Below are positions 16,459 through 23,615 of a DNA stretch of 64,000 bases, in pieces (position 1 is the first letter of the stretch; each line of letters starts with the position of its first letter). The notes beneath the pieces are model-generated. The model had not been told where the DNA came from, ran no database searches, and saw only the letters and a program-made list of their open reading frames with translations. The stretch is from Cupriavidus pauculus. Its GTDB lineage: Bacteria; Pseudomonadota; Gammaproteobacteria; Burkholderiales; Burkholderiaceae. The position numbers and the translations under genes are program-made. Location of the stretch: contig NZ_BPUO01000017.1 in assembly GCF_022179805.1 (NCBI RefSeq), forward strand, positions 1 to 64,000, read 5' to 3'.

Positions 16459-16536
16459 TCGGAGAAATCTGGTGACGTCCGCCGGGAGAGCGGTCGGCGG
16501 ACGTCGGGCGCCTGAACCGGGGCGCCGGCAAAACTG

Positions 16537-17142
16537 TTACGCGGGTACCGGCTCGCGCTCGGGTACCACGCACATCGAACCACGCACCGCACCCAGCAGC
16601 ATGTCTGCCGCTGCGTCCAGCCGATCGCTGGAGCCCGACATCCGCGCAGTGATGATGCCGTTCTGGATCGCGCCATACAGCACCTTGGCCAGCGCCTGCG
16701 GCGGCACCGGGTACGGTTGGCCGCGCTCGGTTTCGGCGCGGCGCAGCAGGGCCGTGATCCAGGTCTCGTTGGCCTGGAAATGCTCCTGCAAATACTTGCG
16801 GATCGCATCGGGCAACGCCATCACTTCGGCTGACAGCATGCCGGCTAGGCAGATCTGGTTCAGCTCGATGTCGTTGCGCAGTGGTCCTACATACTGCTCG
16901 GCCTGTGCCAGCAGCGGCAGCGAGGTGTCGATCGCGGCCAGCCGGGCATGCGAGCGTTCACGGTACAGGCGCACTACCTCCAGCACCAGGTCGTCCTTGG
17001 CCGGAAAGTAATAGTGGATGCTCGATGTCTTCACGCCTACCAGCTCCGCGAGATCGCGATAGCTGAAACCGTTGTAGCCCCGTTGCCGGATCAGCACGGA
17101 GGCGTGCTCGAGCAGTTGATCACGTACGGAATGCGTCTTCAT
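16537..17142 (-). CDS. TetR-family transcriptional regulator
   Basis: This 201-residue repressor has an N-terminal helix-turn-helix (about 10-55: RGYNGFSYRDLAELVGVKTS, then SIHYYFPAKDDLVLEVV) and a helical ligand-binding domain of the AcrR/YfiR-like kind. ATG 17142 has AGGA 8 bases upstream. It lies downstream of the [FY]TDGAR repeat gene and the 33-residue peptide on the same strand, with short gaps and no terminator, so it probably represses its own operon. The paired palindromes at 18032 and 18166 are the best operator candidates. The ligand is unknown. Confidence 0.88.
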   Translation of the reverse strand: MKTHSVRDQLLEHASVLIRQRGYNGFSYRDLAELVGVKTSSIHYYFPAKDDLVLEVVRLYRERSHARLAAIDTSLPLLAQAEQYVGPLRNDIELNQICLAGMLSAEVMALPDAIRKYLQEHFQANETWITALLRRAETERGQPYPVPPQALAKVLYGAIQNGIITARMSGSSDRLDAAADMLLGAVRGSMCVVPEREPVPA

Positions 17143-17205
17143 GGCAATTGTCCTCGCCATTCCTGGCGGCGGACCCTCCAGTTTGTTCGCTGGTCTGTCT
17201 GTGCC

Positions 17206-17307
17206 TCAGACGGACAGCGATTGCGCAACCAGCGAGAGGACTGCGCCGCTGGTGAGGCAAAGCACCACCCAGCCGCCCAGGATCAGGGCTGTGTCACGCA
17301 AGGTCAT
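17206..17307 (-). CDS. Tiny predicted membrane peptide (33 aa)
   Basis: Reading the minus strand from ATG 17307 gives 33 codons: MTLRDTALILGGWVVLCLTS and then a further hydrophobic stretch ending AQSLSV. A CTGGAG ribosome site lies 8-9 bases upstream, well placed. The peptide is a single membrane span. It sits between the repeat-protein gene (stop 17376) and the TetR gene (start 17142), all in the same direction. The function is unknown, and translation is inferred from the ribosome site and the membrane-like composition only. Confidence 0.5.
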   Translation of the reverse strand: MTLRDTALILGGWVVLCLTSGAVLSLVAQSLSV

Positions 17308-17375
17308 GATGGAACTCCAGGTTTGGGTTGCGATGGCGGCCCGGTGTTGCGGGGGCCGCCGTCGTCTCAGTGGGC

Positions 17376-17939
17376 TCAGGCGAGAGCGCCGTCGGTGTAC
17401 ACGTCGAAGCTGCGCGACGGTTCGGCCGATACGCCGGTGCGATCCAGGCCGGCAACCGTGTGGGCGCCGCCGCTGTACGGGTCGAACGGAGCAGCCTTGG
17501 CGCCGTCGAGGTACGGATCAACCGTGCGGGCCGGGCTGGCCGAAACACCCTTCAGGTCAAGACCGGCTACCGTGCGGGCACCGTCGGTGTACGGGTCGAA
17601 CTTACCGACCTTCGCGCCGTCGGTGAACGGGTCAGCCTTGCCAACGCGTGCGCCGTCGGTGTACACGTCGCGGCTGCCGATGCTGGCCACCAGGCCGTCA
17701 CGGTTGGTTACGCGGGCACCGTCGGTGAAGGCGTCGCGGTTACCGATGCGGGCACCTTCGCTGAACGAATCAAACTTGCCTTGGCGTGCACCGTCGGTGA
17801 AGGTGCTGCGCTGGTCTTGCACGCGGTAGCTGTAACCGTAGACTTCGCCGGTCTTCTGGGCGGCGGGGGCTGCCTGGACGGCGCCGGTAACGAAAGCGGC
17901 GGCAAGGGCGGCGGCGGTAACGATGGTCTTGGCGTTCAT
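17376..17939 (-). CDS. Exported protein made of 12-residue [FY]TDGAR repeats, unknown function
   Basis: This 187-residue protein starts with a signal peptide (MNAKTIVTAAALAAAFVTGA, cleavage after VQA). The mature chain is almost wholly built from about nine units of the form D-x-[FY]-[ST]-[DE]-G-A-[RK]-x4, for example DAFTDGARVTNR and DVYTDGARVGKA; two longer units insert TVAGLD-type segments. There are no cysteines. ATG 17939 has AAGGAGAG just upstream. No known domain is recognised. The regular acidic-aromatic-basic pattern could form a beta-solenoid-like or calcium- or metal-binding array, which is speculation. A second, shorter member lies at 36769-37062. Probable operon: this gene, the 33-aa peptide, then TetR. 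Confidence 0.85.
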   Translation of the reverse strand: MNAKTIVTAAALAAAFVTGAVQAAPAAQKTGEVYGYSYRVQDQRSTFTDGARQGKFDSFSEGARIGNRDAFTDGARVTNRDGLVASIGSRDVYTDGARVGKADPFTDGAKVGKFDPYTDGARTVAGLDLKGVSASPARTVDPYLDGAKAAPFDPYSGGAHTVAGLDRTGVSAEPSRSFDVYTDGALA

Positions 17940-18031
17940 GATGCTCTCCTTTGCAAGGCCGGCGATCCTGGTTCGTGTGTGGATCACTGGCCGATGTCTG
18001 TGCTGCGAATCAGACGGTCTTTTTGGATTGC

Positions 18032-18050
18032 TATCTACTGCTAGATAGAT
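18032..18050. promoter_or_regulatory. Operator-like repeat 1, TATCTACTGCTAGATAGAT
   Basis: Contains ATCTA-N4-TAGAT. It matches the copy at 18166-18184 in 18 of 19 bases and lies 93 bp upstream of the repeat-protein start. It is a likely site for the TetR protein encoded downstream. Confidence 0.6.
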
Positions 18051-18165
18051 CGCGGGGGCTAAAAAAAAGACCGCTTCCGGTACTGACAAACAACCTTGTA
18101 TTGCTTGGCTTCTGCGTTGCGGCTCGTCTTGTTTTGCCGCAGTGCGTCGTCCATGGCTCGAATAT

Positions 18166-18184
18166 TATCTACTACTAGATAGAT
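18166..18184. promoter_or_regulatory. Operator-like repeat 2, TATCTACTACTAGATAGAT
   Basis: Second copy, 134 bp from the first. With the next base it forms arms TATCTA and TAGATA around 8 bp. Two spaced sites would allow looping or control of a second, unannotated promoter. Confidence 0.6.
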
Positions 18185-18277
18185 AAGCAAGGAGAATTTG
18201 AAGAAAAAACGATGTACCGGGTGGAGCGTTTGCTCTAGTTGCGCTCCCTATGCATCGTAATTCATTGAAATAGAAGG

Positions 18278-18316
18278 AAAAAAGCGCCGTCGCCCGCGGT
18301 GGGCGACGGCGCCTTT
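18278..18316 (-). terminator. Terminator after the FAH-family gene
   Basis: A 12-bp perfect GC-rich stem (18284-18295 with 18301-18312) is followed on the minus strand by TTTTTT. It lies 36 bp past the FAH stop. On the plus strand it is followed by CTTTTAC and may act both ways. Confidence 0.85.
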
Positions 18317-18347
18317 TACTTGGCAGACCGTACGATCTGATGTGGCT

Positions 18348-19043
18348 TTAGCGCTTGCCGATGGTGAAAGCGATCTCGCCGACACCTGCGACGCCGGCCG
18401 TGACCGCATCGCCCGGGTTCAGCGCACCTACGCCAGCCGGCGTGCCCGTGAAGATCAGGTCGCCCGGCTGCAGCGTCATGGCTTCGGAGATATAGGCGAT
18501 GACGTCGGCCACCGGCCAGATCAGCTCGTTCAGGTCGCCTTGCTGGCGGGTTTCGCCATTGACCTTGAGCCAGATGGCGCCCTGCGACGGATGGCCAATC
18601 GCTGAGACCGGCTGCAGCGGACCGCACGGGCCCGACGCGTCGAACGATTTCGACCAGTCCCAGGGCCGGCTCATTTTCTTGGCCAAGTCCTGCAGGTCGC
18701 GGCGCGTCAGATCGACGCCCACGCCGTAGCCCCAGACCAGGTCCAGCGCCTGCGCGGGTTTGACGTTGGCGCCTGCCTTGCCGATGGCCACCACCAGTTC
18801 GATCTCGTGGTGCAGGTTCTCCGTCAGCGGCGGATAGGCGACGGTGCCTTCCGCGGCCACCACGGCGTCAGCCGGCTTGGTGAAGAAGAACGGCGGCTCG
18901 CGATCGGGGTCCTTGCCCATCTCGCGCGCATGCGCGGCGTAGTTGCGGCCCACGCAGAACACGCGGCGGATCGGAAAGCGGGCCTGGCTGCCAGCCACGG
19001 CCACGCTGGGCTGCGGTGCGGGTTGAATCACGAAATCGGTCAT
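18348..19043 (-). CDS. Fumarylacetoacetate hydrolase-family protein (fumarylpyruvate hydrolase-like)
   Basis: This 231-residue FAH-fold protein is short, like the NagK/FAHD1 group. Metal ligands are visible as ENLHHEIELVVAIGK and GYGVGVDLTRRDLQ, with the catalytic-lid segment RRVFCVGRNYAAHAREMG. The C-terminal GDLIFTGTPAGVG is a family signature. It probably hydrolyses a C-C bond in fumarylpyruvate or a related ring-cleavage product. The VOC-family gene upstream (start 19520) is on the same strand, and a LysR gene diverges from that. Half of the TetR operator motif lies just before the start. Confidence 0.87.
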   Translation of the reverse strand: MTDFVIQPAPQPSVAVAGSQARFPIRRVFCVGRNYAAHAREMGKDPDREPPFFFTKPADAVVAAEGTVAYPPLTENLHHEIELVVAIGKAGANVKPAQALDLVWGYGVGVDLTRRDLQDLAKKMSRPWDWSKSFDASGPCGPLQPVSAIGHPSQGAIWLKVNGETRQQGDLNELIWPVADVIAYISEAMTLQPGDLIFTGTPAGVGALNPGDAVTAGVAGVGEIAFTIGKR

Positions 19044-19067
19044 GTCTCGCTCTGTCTCTCTGTCTGT

Positions 19068-19077
19068 TATCTAGTAG
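19068..19077. promoter_or_regulatory. Half operator TATCTAGTAG before the FAH gene
   Basis: Ten bases identical to part of the reverse complement of the 18166-18184 palindrome, 25 bp before the FAH start. Could mean control by the same TetR protein, or chance. Confidence 0.3.
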
Positions 19078-19097
19078 GAAGGGGGCTTGTTTGCTGC

Positions 19098-19520
19098 TTA
19101 CTTGGCAAAGACCTGGCTCATGTCGCCGAAGGCCTTGAATTCGAGGGCGTTGCCCGACGGGTCCAGGAAGAACATCGTGGCCTGCTCGCCCACCTGGCCC
19201 TTGAAGCGCACGTGCGGGTCGATCACGAACTTGGTGCCGGCACCGCGCAGCTTGTCGGCCAGGCGCTCCCACTCTTCCATCGGCAGGATCGCGCCAAAGT
19301 GACGCACCGGCACGTCGTCGCCGTCGACTGCGCTGGTGGCACGGTGCCCGCATTCGTCGGGCGACAGGTGCGCCACCACCTGGTGACCGTAGAAATTGAA
19401 GTCCACCCAGGCGTCGGAACTGCGTCCTTCGGGGCAACCGAGCAGATCGCCATAGAACTGGCGCGCGGTGGCGAGATCGTGAACCGGAAAAGCAAGGTGG
19501 AACAGGGGGATAGTGTTCAT
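19098..19520 (-). CDS. VOC-family (glyoxalase/dioxygenase superfamily) protein
   Basis: This 140-residue protein of the vicinal oxygen chelate fold has two beta-alpha-beta-beta-beta modules. Candidate metal ligands are H8 (LFHLAFPV), H73 (VRHFGAIL) and E126 (NALEFKAF). Small VOC proteins include glyoxalases and ring-cleavage enzymes. ATG 19520 has AAGAGAG upstream. It lies 54 bp before the FAH-family gene on the same strand, so a dioxygenase or isomerase step preceding the hydrolase is plausible. The substrate is unknown. Confidence 0.8.
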   Translation of the reverse strand: MNTIPLFHLAFPVHDLATARQFYGDLLGCPEGRSSDAWVDFNFYGHQVVAHLSPDECGHRATSAVDGDDVPVRHFGAILPMEEWERLADKLRGAGTKFVIDPHVRFKGQVGEQATMFFLDPSGNALEFKAFGDMSQVFAK

Positions 19521-19608
19521 CGCTGGAACTCTCTTGGACGACGGTTGGGGGGTGTCGTTGATTGTAATCAGCAGAACTCGTAATATGAAACTAATCATTT
19601 CTTGACTG

Positions 19609-19629
19609 AGCATCGAAGATTTCGATGCT
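19609..19629. promoter_or_regulatory. Candidate LysR operator, perfect 9-bp inverted repeat
   Basis: AGCATCGAA-N3-TTCGATGCT between the VOC gene and the divergent LysR gene. The core ATC-N9-GAT is the classic LTTR binding pattern. It ends 11 bp before the LysR start, so autoregulation is likely. Confidence 0.65.
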
Positions 19630-19640
19630 AGAAACCTGCC

Positions 19641-20507
19641 TTGCTGCGCTATTTCAAGACCTTTCTAGTGGCCGCCGAAACCGGCTCGTTCTCTGCTGCC
19701 GGCGCGCGCCTTGGGCTGACCCAGTCGGCGGTCAGCACGCAGATCCGCAGGCTCGAAGAGGACCTGGGCTGCACGTTGTTCGACCGTTCCGGCAAATCGG
19801 TGACGCTGAGCGACGAAGGCCGCCAGATGCTGGACGATGCGTCGCGGCTGGTCGGGCTCTACGAGTCGATGAAAGGCGCCCGGGGGCAGCGCGATATGGC
19901 GCCGCTGGACCTGGGCGCGGTGTCCACGGTGCAGTCGAGCCTGTTGCCGCAGGCGATGCAGCGTTTCCGGGTGGTCCATCCCGAGACCCATGTGAACATC
20001 ATTCCCGGCATGTCGACCCAGTTGCTGACGCAGGTCGACGCGCGCGAACTCGACATCGCTGTGCTGGTGAAGCCACGGCTGGGCATTCCGCCGGAGCTGA
20101 AATGGGTGTCGCTGATCCGCGAGCGCTTTGTCGCGGTGGCGCCACCCGATGCGCCGGACAACCTGAAGACGTTGCTGGAAACCGTGCCGTTCATCCGCTA
20201 CAACCGCCATTCGACCGGTGGCCAGCTCGTGGATCGGTACCTGAGGCGGCATCGGCTGTGGGTGCGGGAGGGCATGGAACTGGACGAGCCCGCCGTGATC
20301 CTGCAGATGGTGGCCGAGGGGCTGGGCTGCGCGATCATTCCGTCGGCGCTGGTGCCGTTGCGGCAGACGCCGAACGTGAAGGAAGTGCCGATGCCGGGTC
20401 AGCCGCTGTATCGCGAGATCGGCGTGCTGGTGCGGCAGTCGGCGCTCAAGCGCGCCACGGCCGCCGCATTGATCGATGCGTTCGTGGCGGCGAGCCACGA
20501 ACGCTGA
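19641..20507 (+). CDS. LysR-family transcriptional regulator
   Basis: This 288-residue LTTR has a winged helix at residues 1-60 (FKTFLVAAETGSFSAAGARL, then QSAVSTQIRRLEEDLG) and an effector domain. The first usable start is TTG at 19641; no ATG fits the conserved N-terminus and no ribosome site is evident, so expression may be low. It is divergent from the VOC/FAH pair and probably regulates it through the palindrome at 19609-19629. It resembles regulators of aromatic-acid genes, but that is a family-level impression. Confidence 0.85.
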   Translation: MLRYFKTFLVAAETGSFSAAGARLGLTQSAVSTQIRRLEEDLGCTLFDRSGKSVTLSDEGRQMLDDASRLVGLYESMKGARGQRDMAPLDLGAVSTVQSSLLPQAMQRFRVVHPETHVNIIPGMSTQLLTQVDARELDIAVLVKPRLGIPPELKWVSLIRERFVAVAPPDAPDNLKTLLETVPFIRYNRHSTGGQLVDRYLRRHRLWVREGMELDEPAVILQMVAEGLGCAIIPSALVPLRQTPNVKEVPMPGQPLYREIGVLVRQSALKRATAAALIDAFVAASHER

Positions 20508-20534
20508 ACCACGCGAAGGACAAAAAAGACAGGG

Positions 20535-21833
20535 TCAGGCCTGGGCAGGCTGGGGCGTCACCTGCGGCGCCTTGCGCCGGACCATCAGCGCCAGCAGCGC
20601 TGCCACCAGGCAGGCGCTGCCCGCCACATAGAGTGCTGGCGAGTAGGTCAGCCACAGCGTGCGCGACAGGCCGGCACCGAATGCGGCCGCAGCGGCGCCG
20701 ATCTGGTGAGCCGCGAAGATCCAGCCGAAGACCATCGGCGCGCGCTCACGGCCGAACGTGCTGCCGGCCAGCTTGATCGTCGGCGGTACGGTGGCGATCC
20801 AGTCCAGTCCATAGAACATGGCGAAGATGGACAGGCCGTACAGCGTGAATTCCGAATGCGGCAGCCAGAACAGCGACAGGCCGCGCAGCGCGTAGTACCA
20901 GAACAGCAGCTTGCGGCTGTCATAGCGGTCCGAGAGCCAGCCCGACATGATGGTGCCGACAAAGTCGAACGCACCCATCATCGCCAGCGCGGATGCCGCC
21001 GGCACCGCCGACATGCCGAAGTCGGCGCACAGTGAGATGAAATGGGTCTGGATCAGGCCGTTGGTGGACAGCCCGCAGATAAAGAACGTGCCGGCCAGGA
21101 TCCAGAACGTCTGCGTGCGAGCGGCGTCGCGCAGCACCTGGAACGGGCCCGACCACGACATCGGGGCGGCGGGGGCGGGTGCTGCTGCGGCCGCACCCGG
21201 GACTTCGCCAAACGGTGCCAGTCCGACATCGGACGGACGGTTGCGCATCAGGCTCAGCACCACCACGGCCAGCACGCCGCAAGCGGCCAGCACCGGCAGC
21301 ACGGCCACGCGCCAGCCCATGTGTTCGATCAGCCAGGCCGCCACCGGCAGGAAGGCCAGCTGCCCCGTGGCCGAACTGGCGGTCAGCAGGCCGATGACCA
21401 GCCCGCGCCTCGCGGTGAACCAGCGATTGGCCACCAGCGCGGCCAGCACCATGGCGGTCAGGCCGGAGCCGACGCCCAGCATCAGGCCCCAGGCCACGAA
21501 GAGCTGCCAGAGCTCGGTGGAAACCGTGGCCAGCGCCATGCCGCCGGAAATCAGGGCCAGCGCCGCGCACACCACGTTACGGACGCCAAAGCGCTCCATC
21601 AGGATGGCCGAGAACGGCGCCATCAGGCCAAACAGCGCAAAGCGGAACGCCAGGATCGACGACACCTTGTCGGTGCTCCAGCCCATTTCGGTGGTGAGCG
21701 GCTTCAGGAACGCGCCGGGCAGGCCCAGCGCGGCGGAGGTGGTCAGCATCACGCTGAACGTGATGGCCGCGACGATCCACGCATAGTGAATGCCGCGCCG
21801 GTCGAGCCGGTTCGATAGGGCTTGCGAAAACAT
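20535..21833 (-). CDS. MFS transporter, monocarboxylate/oxalate-formate-like
   Basis: This 432-residue, 12-span permease starts MFSQALSNRLDRRGIHYAWI, typical of the MCT/OFA-like MFS branch found next to aromatic or organic-acid catabolic genes. The central loop is rich in Ala and Pro. Motif-A-like segments are MERFGVRN and GWLSDRYDSRKL. ATG 21833 has GGAG upstream; a longer frame from 22067 runs into the TetR gene and is rejected. It follows the TetR gene (stop 21877) by 43 bp on the same strand, so the pair is likely co-transcribed. Probable organic-acid importer. Confidence 0.85.
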   Translation of the reverse strand: MFSQALSNRLDRRGIHYAWIVAAITFSVMLTTSAALGLPGAFLKPLTTEMGWSTDKVSSILAFRFALFGLMAPFSAILMERFGVRNVVCAALALISGGMALATVSTELWQLFVAWGLMLGVGSGLTAMVLAALVANRWFTARRGLVIGLLTASSATGQLAFLPVAAWLIEHMGWRVAVLPVLAACGVLAVVVLSLMRNRPSDVGLAPFGEVPGAAAAAPAPAAPMSWSGPFQVLRDAARTQTFWILAGTFFICGLSTNGLIQTHFISLCADFGMSAVPAASALAMMGAFDFVGTIMSGWLSDRYDSRKLLFWYYALRGLSLFWLPHSEFTLYGLSIFAMFYGLDWIATVPPTIKLAGSTFGRERAPMVFGWIFAAHQIGAAAAAFGAGLSRTLWLTYSPALYVAGSACLVAALLALMVRRKAPQVTPQPAQA

Positions 21834-21876
21834 GGGGCTCCGTTGGAAAGGTCGGTGCGGGGGCTGGGTGTGGCGG

Positions 21877-22500
21877 TCAGGCCGCCGGTACGGCATGGGA
21901 TTCGGTTTCGAGCAGCCAGACGCGGGCCGCGGCGAGGATGTCATCGGAAATCGCATCGCCCGCCGTGGCGCGCGCGAGCAAGATGGCGCCGACCAGCGTG
22001 GCCAGTTCCACCAACGCCGTGCGATGCGTGGTGCCGGCATCGGCATCGTCGTCTTCTGGCAGGGCAAGCGGCTTCCAGGCGGTCAGTAGTTGCCCGATCC
22101 CATCGAGGTACGCCTGGCGCACGGGTTTGCCGGCGGGTTCCCGCGCAACATCGCCAGCCAGGGCCGAGGCCGGGCAGCCATTTTCCGGCGCATCGCGATG
22201 GGCCTCGCTCAGGTAGTGCTCCATCAGTTGGCGGCGCGCGGCATGCCGGTCATCGCCATGCTGTGTGATCTTTTGTTCCCACCGGACGGCGGCATCGGAG
22301 AACGCACGTGCGCAGCCAATGGCTACCAACTCGTCCTTCGACGCGAAATGGTTGTAGAAGCCGCCATGGGTGAGCCCGGCGCTGGCCATGACCTGGGCCA
22401 CCGTTACCCCATGCAGCCCGTGCTGGCGGAACAGTCGCGCCGACGCTTCCTCGATGGCTGTCCTATGCTGATCCGCGACTGCCCGTGAAGCGCGTGCCAT
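21877..22500 (-). CDS. TetR-family transcriptional regulator
   Basis: This 207-residue protein has a helix-turn-helix at about 12-60 (GLHGVTVAQVMASAGLTHGG, then FYNHFASKDELVAIGC). The THGGFYNHF recognition helix and the conserved C110 region (ENGCPASALAGDV) match a redox- or electrophile-responsive subgroup related to AcrR/NemR. It diverges from an SDR gene with a promoter and an inverted repeat between them, and is followed by the MFS gene. It likely controls both. The effector is unknown. Confidence 0.88.
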   Translation of the reverse strand: MARASRAVADQHRTAIEEASARLFRQHGLHGVTVAQVMASAGLTHGGFYNHFASKDELVAIGCARAFSDAAVRWEQKITQHGDDRHAARRQLMEHYLSEAHRDAPENGCPASALAGDVAREPAGKPVRQAYLDGIGQLLTAWKPLALPEDDDADAGTTHRTALVELATLVGAILLARATAGDAISDDILAAARVWLLETESHAVPAA

Positions 22501-22536
22501 GTCGATCTCCGTTCCTCGTATTTCTGAAAATTCAGC

Positions 22537-22565
22537 TTGACCGCAGTTTAGATGATGAACATACT
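22537..22565 (+). promoter_or_regulatory. Sigma70-type promoter for the SDR gene
   Basis: TTGACC (22537-22542), a 17-bp spacer and CATACT (22560-22565). Transcription would start near 22573, about 90 bp before the SDR start. Confidence 0.55.
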
Positions 22566-22587
22566 TTATTCAATAGATGTCGATCAT
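22552..22587. promoter_or_regulatory. Inverted repeat across the SDR promoter, candidate TetR operator
   Basis: ATGATGAACAT (22552-22562) and ATGTCGATCAT (22577-22587) are inverted copies, 9 of 11 matching, 14 bp apart, and cover the -10 region. The location suits repression by the adjacent TetR. Confidence 0.45.
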
Positions 22588-22663
22588 CATTCAAATGGCT
22601 GCCCGGCATCGTCTGTTGCAACGTTGTGTTGAAACCTCTTTCTCATCCAAAGGAGAACCTGCC

Positions 22664-23428
22664 ATGTTCAAACTGTTCGATATGTCTGGCCGTGTCGCGG
22701 TCGTTACCGGCTCCACCAAGGGCATGGGCCTGGAGATGGCGCGCGGCCTGGGTCAGGCCGGCGCCCGTGTAGTGGTGTCGGGTCGCGACGCAGCGGTGTC
22801 CGAGAAAGTGGCGGCTGGCCTGCGCGAGCAGGGCATCGACGCCACCGGCATTGCCTGCGACATCGTCAGCATCGACAGCGTGCGCGAGTTTGCAAAGCAG
22901 GTACTCGCGAAGTTCGGGCGCGTCGACGCGCTGGTGCTGAACGCCGCCGGCAGCACGGCCGTGGGATCGATGCTCGACCAGGGGCCGGAGCAGTTCGACG
23001 AGGTGATGGCCGGCAACGTGCGCGGCAACCTGGTGCTGGTCAACGCGCTGGCGCCGCAGATGATCGAGCGCCGCGACGGGTCCATCATCTTCATGTCGAG
23101 CATTGCCGCGCGACGCGGCTCGGCCATGCTGGCGCTGTATAGCATCTCGAAGGGCGCCACCGATCTGGCGATGCGCAACCTGGCGCAAACGCTGGGCCAG
23201 TACAACATCAACGTGAACAGCATCAACCCGGGCCCGGTACGTACGGACTTCTCGCGTGACGCGCTGTGGGGCGACCCCGAGCGCGAGAAGGCGCTGTCCG
23301 CCGGCATTCCGATGCGCCGCATCGCCGAGGCCAGCGACGTAGCCGGCCTGGCCGTGCTGCTGGCTTCGCCGGCGGGCCGCTATATCTCGGGCCAGACCAT
23401 CGGTCTCGACGGCGGCGCCACCGCGTAA
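22664..23428 (+). CDS. Short-chain dehydrogenase/reductase (classical SDR)
   Basis: This 254-residue NAD(P)-dependent oxidoreductase has the TGSTKGMG cofactor motif (15-22), NAAG (93-96), catalytic Ser146, Tyr159 and Lys163 (the YSISK motif), and NSINPGPVRTDF. It resembles 3-oxoacyl-ACP reductase and glucose-dehydrogenase-like SDRs; the substrate is not deducible. ATG 22664 follows AAAGGAGAACCTGCC, a strong ribosome site. It is divergent from the TetR gene, carries its own promoter and ends in a strong terminator, so it is a monocistronic unit. Confidence 0.9.
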   Translation: MFKLFDMSGRVAVVTGSTKGMGLEMARGLGQAGARVVVSGRDAAVSEKVAAGLREQGIDATGIACDIVSIDSVREFAKQVLAKFGRVDALVLNAAGSTAVGSMLDQGPEQFDEVMAGNVRGNLVLVNALAPQMIERRDGSIIFMSSIAARRGSAMLALYSISKGATDLAMRNLAQTLGQYNINVNSINPGPVRTDFSRDALWGDPEREKALSAGIPMRRIAEASDVAGLAVLLASPAGRYISGQTIGLDGGATA

Positions 23429-23455
23429 GACGCGAGCTTTTCGCGCACCAACGCG

Positions 23456-23498
23456 CGGCCGGATCGCATGAAACGTGCGATCCGGCCGCGCTTTTTTT
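23456..23498 (+). terminator. Rho-independent terminator after the SDR gene
   Basis: A 13-bp perfect stem (23456-23468 with 23476-23488) followed by CGC and seven T residues (23492-23498). Confidence 0.9.
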
Positions 23499-23615
23499 GG
23501 GCGTCCGGCACTGGCGTTGTGCGTGATCTGCACTGCGTTTGTGCGGCATCAAAAATGATCGGAAATAGCGGGAAAAACGGCTTTATTTCAACGAATTGGC
23601 GCCGTTACAGCGGGC

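Larger units (their letters stand above)
17940..18347. other. Long regulatory intergenic region before the repeat-protein gene
   Basis: 408 bp without a gene. It holds two near-identical 19-bp palindromes (18032 and 18166), an A8 tract (18061-18068), and at its right end the terminator of the FAH gene. No coding frame with a ribosome site was seen. Confidence 0.6.

Noticed and set aside
17376..17939. Possible CRISPR or DNA tandem repeat
   Set aside because: The repetition is at protein level with variable codons and no uniform spacers.
23520..23615. Sigma28-type promoter for the chemoreceptor
   Set aside because: CGGAAAT-like bases are present but no TAAA at the right spacing.
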